Assembly: GCA_028023455.1 (NCBI GenBank)
Contig: JAQFVV010000546.1
Coordinates: forward strand, 310,001-374,000
Direction: 5' to 3'
Length of the DNA stretch: 64,000 bases
Origin: Epiperipatus broadwayi
Lineage: Eukaryota > Onychophora > Udeonychophora > Euonychophora > Peripatidae
Below are positions 24,346-36,475 of this stretch, one piece after another (position 1 is the stretch's first letter; each line of letters begins with the position of its first letter). Position numbers and translations under genes: made by a program. The notes under the pieces were generated by a model, which had not been told where the DNA came from, made no database searches, and was given only the letters and a program-made list of their open reading frames with translations.

Positions 24346-25150
24346 TAATATTCGAATAGAAATAGTAGTAATATTTACAAATTACTTGTATATTCAATAC
24401 ATTACAATAATTTTATTAAATTCTTTATTCTAGCTGATAGTTCTGATTGTGTGACAATCTTTTCCTCATAGCTATAAATAAACAATATATAAAAGTAGCA
24501 ATGTTATTACAATATTATTATACTCATTCAATGTAAATTATCTATATATATTTTCACAAACACTATATTATCTATACGTAAAAATTATTAAATAATAATT
24601 AAGCAAAATTTAATATGATGCTTTACAATTTTAATGCTTAGCAAAAAGTCTAGTTGAAATAATTATTTTCAAATAAAACTTGTGAAAAATATTTTTTTTT
24701 ATTTAAACGGTACTTTAAGAGCTTTGCAATTTGCAATAAATCAATAATTTCAGAAAAATCATATTTTTTTCTTGCTAATTCAGCTTTAATTGATGGCAAA
24801 CTTTGATCAATAATTGGCTTGGAATTATTGGTTATTTGAATTTATACTGATAAATATAATTATATTTTTAAAAGATTAAACAACTTTATGAATTTACATA
24901 TATTTTAAAAACACAAACGCACAGACTATAGGATCATGCATTATACTAAGTTTTAAATAAAAAATTATAAGAAAGTGTTTTGTGACTGCCATTTGCAATA
25001 ACTAAATATAATCTGTTCCTAGATAAACATAAAACATGATAAAAAGATTAAAAAACAACAAAATCTGATAACTTAAAGTTGCAGTAATAGAAGAAAAAAA
25101 GTACAATTATAGTTTTATGCTATTAAAATATTCATAAATATAAATTCACA
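24346..25150. other. AT-rich spacer
   Basis: No gene, repeat boundary or RNA recognised. The sequence is composed mostly of A/T words and short homopolymers. Confidence 0.5.
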
Positions 25151-25240
25151 TTTTTTTATATGTCAAATCGTTGACCAGGAAGTGAACCTGGGCCAGCTTC
25201 TTGGAAGGCAGCTATGCTAACCGCTAGGTCACTAACGCTT
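25151..25240 (-). mobile_element. tRNA-Gly(UCC)-like SINE or pseudogene
   Basis: On the minus strand the sequence from 25239 down to 25167 reads GCGTTAGTGACCTAGCGG, TTAGCATAGCTGCCTTCCAAG and, further on, CCAGGTTCACTTCCTGG. It aligns well to animal tRNA-Gly with anticodon TCC. Box B is degraded (GTTCACTTC instead of GTTCGATTC), one outer acceptor pair fails, and a TTTGACATATA then A-run follows. That tail matches the TGACATATG-A(n) tail of the SINEs at 55757 and 59452. It is therefore probably a SINE with a Gly-tRNA head rather than a working tRNA gene. Confidence 0.6.
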
Positions 25241-26700
25241 TTATATATTTATTTCTATGCAATTTTTAATTATTTAAAGCTTACAGTAAACTTATCATAA
25301 CTGACAGATCCTTCCTTTTTCATTTACCATATGAATAATCACAAAGTAAAAAGAATGTATGGAGTTGACATTAGAAAGTAGTCCTGTTTGGTTTCTTTAA
25401 AGGCTTAAAGAAAAAATCAACGGATACTCTTTAACTTAGCAGCAAATTTTTTTGCAGCCAAAAATTGTATTAATTATTAAATTATCAAACAATCTTACTA
25501 TAAATCAACTTATCTGTATTATTCTCTTGATGATTATTGTTAATTAAGATATTTGAATGATTTTATTGCTAGGGAGGTCATAAAAAGTTTAGGTACCAGA
25601 AGTGCCAACATTATCATTAATTCTAAGACTCCACATATCAGAGTCTACACTCTACTACTATGCTAAACTGCACCAAACAAATAATTAAATGGTTTTATTG
25701 CTCAAGAGTTCATAAAACATTCAAGCATTTAAAGTGACAGAACTGGAATTAATCCAATAATCTTATCTTACATAATCTGACATTAAACCAACTGTACTAA
25801 ATCAAACAGGATATGTTAATTTATTAATAAAAATATAATAAACATTAAAATTTCCTACAATCACTATCTGAAAGATTAGTGGATTAAATTAACTAGCCAT
25901 TTATCTAAACATCAAGTCTTAAAATCCCTTCAAAAATGAATGGCCAGTCATAAACCAATGTTGATGGAATCAATTAACATTGAGGGACATAGTTTATTTT
26001 ATAAATAGAAAGTGAGGACATCAATCTTTAGATTTCTGTTAAGTAAGCACAAGTCAGATGGTGGCATTTGGTTTCATAACAGATACAATAAATCAAGTTT
26101 ATGGCAAAACACTTTTGTAAAAGAGATACAATAACAGACTGAAAAGTTACTAAGTATATTAATCTGTCATTGATTATCCATCACCAAAATTTTTTAAAAA
26201 TGTCAAATCCTTATAATTATTTATTATATATTAAATTTCCTAGTTAATAATACAACTATTTTAAATGTTGTTTTGATATAAATTATCATTAAATCATTGT
26301 TTTTAAATGCTTTTATTGATTTTGGAAAATCAGTTAGTTTGTTTGTTAACTTTTGATCCTTTTCAAATTACAATGAAATTTTAAAAGTTTGTTATATTTA
26401 AATTTGATAGAATTGCTTCAAAATTGGTATATAACTAAGTAATAGCATCCTAATCCATTTCAAACACTTATTTTTTCAGTATGTCAACGAGTTTGATATA
26501 TATAGAACAGAGGGTAAGAATAGTATAAAAAATATTTAATAGTTTCACGTATCACAGTTAACAATTATTCTTAGAATTTTTATTTGTTTTAAATAATGGT
26601 CATGAGAGTGCAATTTAATGTTCTTTTCAATTTAATAATATTTTAAAAACTATTTAAAACTCTTAATGTATATATTGTATTTAGTATGTTTACATAATTA
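25241..26700. other. AT-rich spacer
   Basis: No supported features. Loosely similar sentences around 25560 and 25690 (TTTTATTGCT, AGG or AGAG, TCATAAAA) hint at a worn ~125-bp duplication, but not firmly. Confidence 0.4.
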
Positions 26701-26713
26701 TATATATCAAATA

Positions 26714-27800
26714 ACTGCCAATGTTAAGCAACTTTCAGCTACACCCTCTGTGGAATAAATGTTTAGAGTCTGCCACTCAAAACAGCTAATCCAAAATGTT
26801 ACTATTTTGAACTATAGGCTGCAAAGATATTAGATATTAAAACATGGTCAAAATTCAAACAAAGAGCATGAAATTAAATAAGCAACATTCTTTAAACTTC
26901 TAAATAAACATGTTTACTAAACTGACACAAAGACAGACTAAACATTAGTCATTTTTTTAATCTTTGCAACTTCCTAACACAGATATATTGAAAATATTTC
27001 TAGTGCAAACTACTATCTGAAAGAAATACTCAAATATCAAAGCACTTCCAGTGTTAAGCAATTTTCAGTTATGCCCTCTATGAAATAAACTTTTAGAGTC
27101 CACATTCCAAAATAGCTAATTCAAAATGATACTACTTTAAACTATAGGCTGCAAAGATGTTAAATATTAAAGCATGGTTTAATTCAAACAGAGAGTGAAA
27201 AATTAAATAAGCAATGATTAATAAACTGCTCTTAAACAAACATGTATTCTATATTTCCACAAAGTCAGACTAAACAGTAATTTTTTTAATTTTGAAACTT
27301 CCAAACAGATATAAACAAAAATATTTCCAGTGCAAACTGCTATCTGAAATAAATGATCAATAAAAAATCACACCCAATGTTAAGCAATTTTCAGGTATAT
27401 CTTCTGTGAAATTAATGTTTAGAATTGACATCTCAAAGCAGCTAATTCAAAATGATACCAATTTGGACTATAGACTATGAAGCAATTAAGTATAGTAAAC
27501 ATGTTTGTTTAGGAGAAGTTTAAAGATCATTACTTATTCAATTTCATGCTCTCTGTTTAAATTAGTCTGTGTTTCAATATTAAATATCTTTGCTAACTAT
27601 AGTTAAAAGCATATCATTTTTAATTAACTGTTTTGAGGTGTGGACTGTAAACATATATTTGGTGAATGTGATACATAAAATTTGAATATTTATCATATTT
27701 TCCCCAGCTTCTGTTCCATATCTATCAAACTACTTGATGTTGGGGGTGATTTGACTTTTGATTATTTATTTCACATTGTGGTTTGCACTGGAAATATACT
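26714..27800. repeat. ~328-bp satellite: two full, one partial and one inverted monomer
   Basis: Monomers start at 26714, 27044 and 27370 (periods 330 and 326), recognised by CAGTGTTAAGCAATTTTCAG-like starts, AACTATAGGCTGCAAAGAT in the middle and CCAGTGCAAACTGCTATCTG near the end. The third is cut at about 27490. From there to 27800 the same unit runs in reverse complement (GTTTGCACTGGAAATAT at the far end). Divergence of roughly 10-20 percent indicates an old local array with an inversion. Confidence 0.8.
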
Positions 27801-28020
27801 TGTATATGTATAATTAATCAGTAACTAAGTTTTCTATTTAAAATTGTTTTTGTTTTTATTTTAAAATAATTTTTAAAAAAAAAAAAAAAATCAAGAAAAC
27901 ACATTATTTAAAACAATTGCAAAAAGTTAAAAAAAATGGCAATTTTTTTTCCTTAGCATTTTTAAAAAAAAAAAACTTTTAAATTAAAAATAAACATATC
28001 AATTCAAATAGAAATCTCAG

Positions 28021-28303
28021 TCATTGATTTATTGTACATATATAATTATATACTCATACTAAATATAATATATACATTAAGAATGTAAAAAGAATTGATA
28101 TAACATTAAGATTATTTATATTAACTTGCTACAAGCATATCTAATGACTTTTATATACAATATGTGTGATATTGATTTAAAGTAAAATTATATGTATTAA
28201 GTGAAATTCATTTACAATATATACATATCTATTATTATGTACACATACTAAATATAATATATACCTAAGAGGCATATATTTTAATTTATAGCAAAAATAT
28301 CTA

Positions 28304-28310
<7 letters not shown>
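28021..28310. repeat. Imperfect ~200-bp direct duplication
   Basis: The words ACATACTAAATATAATATAT and ATATCTAATGACTT / ATATCTAGTGATAT recur in the same order in 28021-28155 and 28214-28310. The copies are degraded and AT-rich, so part of the similarity may be composition. Confidence 0.4.

Positions 28311-28347
<37 letters not shown>
28308..28347. repeat. (AT)n tract ending ATTGTA
   Basis: About 19 AT units followed by TGTACCC. The same (AT)n-ATTGTA junction occurs at 601-627, 32590-32641 and 54098-54121. Confidence 0.85.
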
Positions 28348-28349
<2 letters not shown>

Positions 28350-31300
28350 ACCCTTACTTCTTGATATAAAATAGTTTAAAATACAACTAGCTCAGTTACA
28401 TTATTCTGCTTCATTAAAATTTGCATATCTATCTTTAATATATTTTTATCTTATCATATCTTAATTAAATTTATTATCAATCATCAAAATCAATATAGTT
28501 CTATATTATACTAATTACATAAGTATTTAATAAAATTATGAGACTGTGAAGTAAAGTTACAAAGTAATAAGCAGATTTACACTGAGTCAATATCTCCCAA
28601 GATACTGTCTCAGTGGCATAAGAATACTACCACTACCTTATCATCTTACTACTACATCTATAGCATTCTTATGACTTTCAAATGAAATAAATTATCTTTA
28701 ATAATACTAAAATAATTCCTAACTTTAACTTAAAATATAATTAAATAATCTCAGGTTCTTCTAAGCTGTTTTAAAATAATAACTCATGTAAATAAGTATG
28801 ATGTGGGATTTTATATCAAACTTAAATACACCTAACTTACTTAAATAATAATAATAAATAATACTAATCTTGGAATGTAATTTAATCTTATCTATTTCTA
28901 TGATATAATCAATCATCAAATAAATAAACAATCATATGTATATCTTTTATTTCATATGGTATCTTCATTTTAAAATAGATCAAAATCTTATACTTAATAA
29001 TCTGTGGCAATAAACAATACTATATTCTTATAATGTGCATTATAATCATCTTATGACCATTGTAATATTTATGTTCATGTCAATCAATTCTTATAAAATA
29101 ATGTTAAGCAAATATGGTATTCAATTCTAAGTAATAATAACAAATTCAATTTTGTGCAAATATTATGTTTATTTCAAATCATCTGATGTCAAAATGCTGA
29201 GGTGAAAAATAATGAAACTCAACACATTTTTAAAAATAAATTAACAAATTTATTTACAATAACTTCAAATAAAATTTATTTACACTATTTACAGTTTAAA
29301 ATTTATGACAACAAATAAAATAAAATAAGAAATACAAATATAAGAGGCTTACACTGTTATTAATTTATGTACTTAATAAGCAATTACACATTCCTTCAAA
29401 TGCTATATTAATATGATTATAGTGTGTTTTTCTTAAACTTAGATTTTTAAATAAATAGTTGTACTTTAATTACTACAAATAACAATATGTTAAGACTATT
29501 TATGTAGCATGTGTACATAATGTAGCTTTACCTATTAAATAACTACATTAATTAAATATCATTTATAATATATTATAATGTATTCACTTTATTATTAGCA
29601 TTGCCTAAGAGCTTTATATAAAATTAATATCTCTTTATAACGTAAAACAAATGATTGGCTATAATTATATTCCACCTAATGTAATTTCTGTTATATGTTT
29701 TATAAAATATGCATTCTATATCTGTATTATTCAAACATTAATATTTAAATCATTTATCAATTTTAAATTCATAAAACATTACATTAGATAAATTTTATGA
29801 TTCCTTTCTGTGTAAATCATTATTTTACCCTATGTGCTTTACTAACCTTTCTAATAAATTTCTATCTATAAAACATATTCTAAACTTATTTAAAAACATT
29901 TTCCGGAAAAACAAATATCAACTTCAAATAAAATATTCATTATCCAAATTACTCATACTATATTGTCTATACTTAGTAAACTTTTCAATCAAAATATAAG
30001 CCTCTACCTAAAACGTAACTTAACTTATTTAATAAACAGAAAATAAAATAGACTTTTAAAATCCTTTTCTGACTTGCAAAAATAAAATAATTACTTAGAT
30101 AAATAATAAACATCATTTTAATACTAAGCATAAATAAAAATATCAAAATTATTTACGAAAGAATCATATAATTATTTCTAAACTTTTTACGTAATGTTAT
30201 GTCATGTTTATATTATAAATTAAAAAATTTATGCATATTTTAATAAAGTTTGTTGTCAATATAATGTATGTGTTTTCATAATATATTTATCCATTCATTC
30301 TACAACAACATAATATTCAGTTGATCTAAAGAAAAACATATTAAATTCATTAAAATCATTATATAATATTTTTTACCATAATAATAATATTGTCCATTCT
30401 GCTATCCAGTATGCTTCGGAATTTGCAGCTTCATAAAATAAAAATCATTCACATTTTCACTCATAAACATTCATTAGAATATTCCGTGTTATATTAATTA
30501 TAAAAATAAGTTTATGTAATTAATTATTATATTATTTTTAAGTTACTATTTAATAAATGTACCTCACCTACTTTTTAAGAGTTTAATAATATTTAAATTT
30601 TATGTTAAATAAATAAAATAAAATCATATTACATAGTCCATCGTCGACTTTTGTCCTACCATAAAAGTTCTAACAAATATCCTCCGTATAAAGTCAATAA
30701 AACACTATTTCCTGTTCCGTTGAATCACGTGTTTCTTGAAAGTTTATAATAAAAAATGATAACGTTCTTTTTTTTTAAAAATAATAAGTTCCACAAGAAA
30801 ACAAATAAAATTCAAAGATAGTTTATAAATTCTGGATCCAGTTCTTCATAGATTATTATTCAAAAAGTTATTATTTCAAAACTAAGTTATAATTTATAAA
30901 ATTATCCTTCAATTATTTTAAATCAACTTAGTTTGGCTTGGCTTAGTTTAACTTGATTTGGATATCCATGTATTATTTGCGCATTTATAATTAACCATAT
31001 TCCGGTAAGAATTAATTTTTCCATCTATAACGTCCAGCGTTTAGATAACTTTAATAAAATAATTTTATTATATTACGATTTTTAAAATACTTATACTTAT
31101 AATATATTTGCCTTTTCAAATATATCAATCTCTAGTCTTTTAAGCATAAAGACTTAACAAGGCAAGTATTTATTTACAATTACTACTGCATCTTATATCT
31201 TTCCTTAAGATACATATTTTACTTCTATCATTTGTCAAAATACTTTCTTTTACAGAAATATTTATATTTTTTTAAAATATCTATTAGTAATAGACAATAG

Positions 31301-32580
31301 TAATTTAACTTTTGAAAACTATTTTTAGTCCAAAATACTACTTTTCTCCATCTTGTAGTTTTATGTATTAATCCAGCGTCTGTTACTTTTATAGCATAAA
31401 GTTTCTGATATATTTCTCCGATGTGTGAGGTTTCCATTGATTATTTGTACGTAAATTGAGCTTCGATATTGAGAAGATAATAGGGAATATTAAGTTTCTA
31501 CTGCATATTCATTACTTTAAAAATATAATAAATTATTCAATAACACTCTTATGATTTTACAACTGATTTTAAGAGCGTTTATAAATTTACTTGGCTATTT
31601 TTTTAATAGCACAAACGACTTAGAAGTTTTATTGTAGAGAGCCCCCCTCAACAATTGAATCCAGCTTATATACTGCCAGAAACTCCTTATCTGATTGGTA
31701 GGTTTAAACAATCAAAATTTCTTATTTACATATTTACCAACACAATATTAAAAATAAATAATGACTTATTTAATATTTAATATTTTATCAAATTCTTTTA
31801 AAACAATATTTATCATTTATTCAAATCTATTAAACATTCTTTTAAAATATTATTTCTCACTTGATTTAAATCTTAACTTTTATAAGATCATTTAAAATAA
31901 ATTAGATCTTTTTAAATACGTTACATTTTTAAGACAATATTTTATAAAATCAAATTTAATACTTTACATTAATATCTTTATTTTTATCTCGTGATAACTC
32001 ACGTATTATTTATAAATTTATAACATGATTTTGTAAAATAATAATTGCAACTCCATTAGACAACTTCCACGCATGTGTGTATAAATTTAACAAACATCTG
32101 TTCTTTATAACACAAGAACGCTTGCCTAAAAATAAACTTAACAATTGTTTTTTTAAAATAAATATTTATTTTTTAAAAATAAATAAGATATTATATCCGA
32201 TTTTAAAATAATTATTTGATATGATTAAAATCAAATATTAATCTCAATTTAAGTACTTATAATTTAAAATATTTTTATTCACTTTTAACATATATTTTAA
32301 ATTAAATAAATATTTTTGTCTAATTTTAACTTGTCTTTTAAATACTTTAGCTTTAAACATTTATTATTAAATTTATTTATGCAGTATTACATCATAATCA
32401 TCATCATTTAAATATCTTCTCAATACCAACACAATTCACACATCAAATACACATAGATTGCTTTAATTAAACTTATGGTAACATTACCACAAGCAAAGTT
32501 AACATCACACATTTAAAATACTTCTTAAATTTAAAATTTTCTACTAAATTAGCACAAAACTTAAATGGTGACCCATACAA
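28350..32580. other. AT-rich spacer, no gene recognised
   Basis: About 4 kb without supported coding sequence. 30640-31700 is marginally richer in G and C (for example around 30645, 30720 and 31640, with a CCCCCC run at 31644), which could reflect a worn element or regulatory DNA, but no exon-like frame or known motif was found. The 69-codon minus-strand frame at 31228-31437 has no recognisable domain. Confidence 0.4.
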
Positions 32581-32586
32581 AAGGGC

Positions 32587-32589
<3 letters not shown>

Positions 32590-32640
<51 letters not shown>
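32590..32640. repeat. (AT)n microsatellite
   Basis: About 25 uninterrupted AT units, preceded by GCACAA and followed by TTGTAACAGAATAAA. This leads straight into the short repeat series that follows. Confidence 0.9.
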
Positions 32641-32642
<2 letters not shown>

Positions 32643-32850
32643 AACAGAATAAATATGTAGGTTTTCTAAACTCTATTGGACAGCATTTATAACAGAATAA
32701 ATGTGAGCCAGGTTGTATCCTGAGTCATAGCCTAATTAATTATTAGCATTTGTAACAGAATAAAAATAATAAATTAAAGAAAAACAATTCTAATTTAATA
32801 ATACTCATGAATTGTAGCATCACTTGTAACAGAAAGAAAATAATAAACTA
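32639..32850 (+). repeat. Short degenerate repeats containing GTAACAGAATAAA
   Basis: The word TRTAACAGAATAAA occurs at about 32639, 32687, 32750 and (as TGTAACAGAAAGAAA) 32826, with different sequence between. Looser versions may continue to about 33600. The spacing (about 48, 63 and 76) is irregular, so this is a worn minisatellite or repeated terminal motif, not a clean array. Confidence 0.45.
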
Positions 32851-35580
32851 ATGTAAAATAAATATCAATCAGTGAATAACAATCTAAAATTTAAGTTAAT
32901 AAAACAATGATAATAATCTTTGGTACAATCTCATAAGTTTCAATAACATTTAGAATGGATAGAAAACAAATAAAACATTACTTCAAGCTATCTAAAATAT
33001 ACTCATTATTTGCAAAAAATTAAAGATAAAACAATAAAACTAAATATTGCTATTTTATAAATAAGAGTATGTGCCTATTATATAAATCTTTTATAATAGA
33101 ATGAAAATAATGACAAAGAATTACACAGATACATTTTAATATTCCTTATAAATAAATACACTATTTATAATAATACAAACTTTTACCAAATGTCAAACAC
33201 TATTTCTATTTATATTTAAACAAAATAATTAATGGATGGATGAAATAATAAACTTAATTTGTTTTACATGTTTAATATAACAATGATATCTAATAAAGTA
33301 TATAATTCAATAATTGATTCCTAATTAAAACTAAATAAAATAAGAGTACTACTAACTGAGCTATACTATTTCACTAATATCAACATATTCTTATTAAATA
33401 ATTATAATAAGATTAAATACTTAACATGTGAAAGATTGTTAGATTTATTATAATCAAATATTAATATTAAAATGTAACATTTAAATTAAATTTATAATCT
33501 ACATTAATGAACTTTAAATATAATTCAAGAAAATCACTTTAATTTGTAGCAGATTAAAATGTATTATTGTTATCTGTCCTATAACTGAATAAGAGTATGA
33601 TATTTATGATTGTATACTAACAATATATTTATTTTAATCAATATCAGCCTAAAATAAAATATGTGAACATTTCCTTTCAAATACCATCATGTTAAATAGT
33701 TATCATATTTTCACCTTCATCAATAATCAAATCAATCCATATATAATTTATATTTTATTATATCTATTATTTGTTAATCACAAAGTAATTACAATATGCT
33801 TTCAATTACTTATTAAATCATTAAGAATGTCAAATTAGTTAATTTATTATGGTATAAACTCTTTATCTGGTCAGACAAAATGCATTAAAATCAATATCAA
33901 GTAAATGCTATATAATTACACTTTCTCACCCATCCTGTGCCTTTTGATTTTTGAATTATTTTTATAACTGTAATTAATTATATAGCATAATTAGTTAGTG
34001 GATATCATCTCATCCAATATGATTAATCAATAAATTTGCATTGTAAAATTGAATGACAGCCAAGAAAGTTTGTTTGTTTTAATTTAATTCAAAATTTATT
34101 AACAAATTGATATAAATTAAAATAAAAAATATATGTATTGAAAATAAATATTTAAAATATATGCATATAATCTGATTATGTTTTAAGTAATAGATTTTCA
34201 ATTGACATTAACTTCATATTTAAAACAGTGATTGCACCTCAATCTTTACTGATTAGATACTATATACAAACATATGTTTATGTAAAACACATAAAAATAT
34301 TAAATGGTTATACTTTCTGAAATATAAGAGAGTTCAAGAAATATTTTTCTTCTATACTTCATATTTGTTAATATAAATTTAAGAGAACAAAATAAAATAA
34401 ATACTTATTATGATATAATTTTTTGAAGTTCTAATATAAGTGATATACCTGAAGTTAATTTATAATCAATAAATAAAAAAATGAATATTTTAAATTAAGA
34501 TACTAATTACAATGCTGCAAAATATAAATTTAAACTTAGTAAAACATAACTCTCTTACATTTAGGTATATAAATAGCCCAATATTTAACCTAAAATTATA
34601 CTAATATGTCTATCAATAAATACAATACATTTTAAATAAAGTAAGAATTATAACAATAATAATGATAAATACAAGCAAACAATCTGAGCAATAGTCTATA
34701 AATATGGCATTTAAAAAATAGTGTGTACTTTTTTATCATGATCTGAGATTTTATTCCAGAGAAAATATATATGTATATTACAAAAAACTATAAGGTTCAA
34801 AGTATGTGTTTATTAATTCCAATACTTTCCAAATATCTAAATTATTTTTTCATTCAGTAGATATTTGATCTATATAAGGTTATAAGTATGCAAACACTAA
34901 TTAATATACATGACAATGCAATGTAAATCTTTCATTTAGCAAGTAATCAATGCATAAAACATTCCAAGTGAACAGATGCTAGTTTTATCCATTAAAATGC
35001 TATGGAAACTGAACTAATTTTTATCCCATGTATAAATAATACATCAAGCTTGTGACATTATATTAGCAGATGAACATAATCTTTGTGTACATTTGTCTGT
35101 CTGTTGATAACATTTAGATCTCATCACTGAAAAGTAGGTAATATCTGTTTTTTTTTAAAACAAAGAAATATTCTGATGGTTTTGAAACACCGTAATTAAT
35201 TTTCATTTTTATAATAAATTGTTATTCCTCACGTATTCTAGACACATGTTACAGTGTTTGCATAAATGTTGTTGCTTTTCACCCCATCTTTTGTCCAGTT
35301 AAAGATACTTTTAAAATAAATATTAAAAAAACATAGGAAGAAATTTAGATGTGTTTCTGTTGAAGCTAAAACAAGAGAGAGCTAGTTTTTTCTTTTCTGT
35401 TTTATTTATAACTTTTTCTATTGACATCATAGTCTTTCATTCATTCTTTGTCAATTGTATTTATCCTTGTCAAGGCTAAAGCTATAATAAAAAACTGTTT
35501 TTGTTGGTAGTAATAATGAAATTGTGATTTCATCTTCTATAATCAATTTCAATAAAAGATATGATTGTAAACTAAAAAGA
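32850..35580. other. AT-rich spacer
   Basis: No gene or clear repeat structure. Codon-free AT-rich DNA on both strands. Confidence 0.5.
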
Positions 35581-35585
35581 AGTGA

Positions 35586-35587
<2 letters not shown>

Positions 35588-35625
<38 letters not shown>

Positions 35626-35649
35626 TAGTATATATGTGAATTAAAGAAC

Positions 35650-35689
<40 letters not shown>

Positions 35690-35706
35690 TGTTCTTTAAT
35701 TCACAT
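35588..35706. repeat. Two (AT)n tracts; the second inside a perfect 19-bp inverted repeat
   Basis: (AT)n at 35590-35621 and (TA)n at 35652-35686. The second tract is flanked by ATGTGAATTAAAGAACATT at 35634-35652 and its exact reverse complement at 35688-35706. The result is a long AT palindrome that could extrude as a cruciform or be a small foldback element. Confidence 0.85.
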
Positions 35707-35759
35707 GCAATCACAATCTCATTATTATTTGACACAAAACAATTGTCCATGTATATTTT

Positions 35760-36475
35760 AAATAAATTTTAGCTACAATATAACCACGTAAAAACTGACA
35801 TTGCTAACTTGTTTAACCCACTTTTAAATCAAAGGTGAAACTGCATTTAGTTTATATCCTAGCTTAGAGAATTAGATTAGATGCTAATATCTTCTGTGTG
35901 TGAAACTGGAAATATAATAACTTCCTAAGCAACAATCTCTGATTGAACATGCTCAAAAACAATCAGATAAATGTGCATAGACTTTTAGATCAAACTAAAT
36001 TTCAGCAATAATGTGACCAGTCAAAATATCAATTAAAACTGGCATTGCCAAGTAAAAAAAAGTATGCTGTCTAGTAAAAGTATTATTTGGTACACTTAAA
36101 TTCATAGTGGAATTGCTTTTTAATTGTAGCTTATCTTATATAATGAAAGTAGATAAGATATTAGCACTTTATATGAGTAAAAACTGAAAATGTAACAACT
36201 TTGCAAATATTTTCAAAAGTAAAAAAGATCCTCCTGTCAAGATTATCTCAGCAACAATTAAAAAAATTCATGAGCATACATATATAAATCTTAAAAAATT
36301 TAATAAGGATTCTCTACTTACTTTCTAGACATACTACAGCTATGATGCCTCTAAGTACAGTACTTAATTAAAAACTGATATTACCAACTGAAATTACACT
36401 ATCTAACCCCAAAGTACAATTGTTTGTAGTTTATAACCTAGATTGTATTTTAATAAACTGAGCAATACTTTACAT
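35760..36475. repeat. Second interspersed satellite, left part
   Basis: Units are recognised by TTAAAAACTGRYATTRCCAA (anchors at 35790, 36032 and 36368) and by a TGTGTGAAACTGGAAAT, AACTT, CTAA sentence. Periods are about 240-340 bp with indels. The array continues at 38285-38640 on the other side of the hAT element, and a related set lies at 55080-56060. Confidence 0.65.

Noticed and set aside
25164-25239. Functional tRNA-Gly gene
   Set aside because: Box B is degraded, acceptor pairing is incomplete and a SINE-type tail follows, so a working tRNA is unlikely.
26714-27490. CRISPR-like array
   Set aside because: Units are ~328 bp, diverged along their whole length, with no conserved short repeat and variable spacer pattern; this is a eukaryotic satellite.
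30640-31700. Possible promoter or first exon of a host gene
   Set aside because: Slightly higher GC only; no splice-consistent open frame, core promoter motif set or homology could be recognised.
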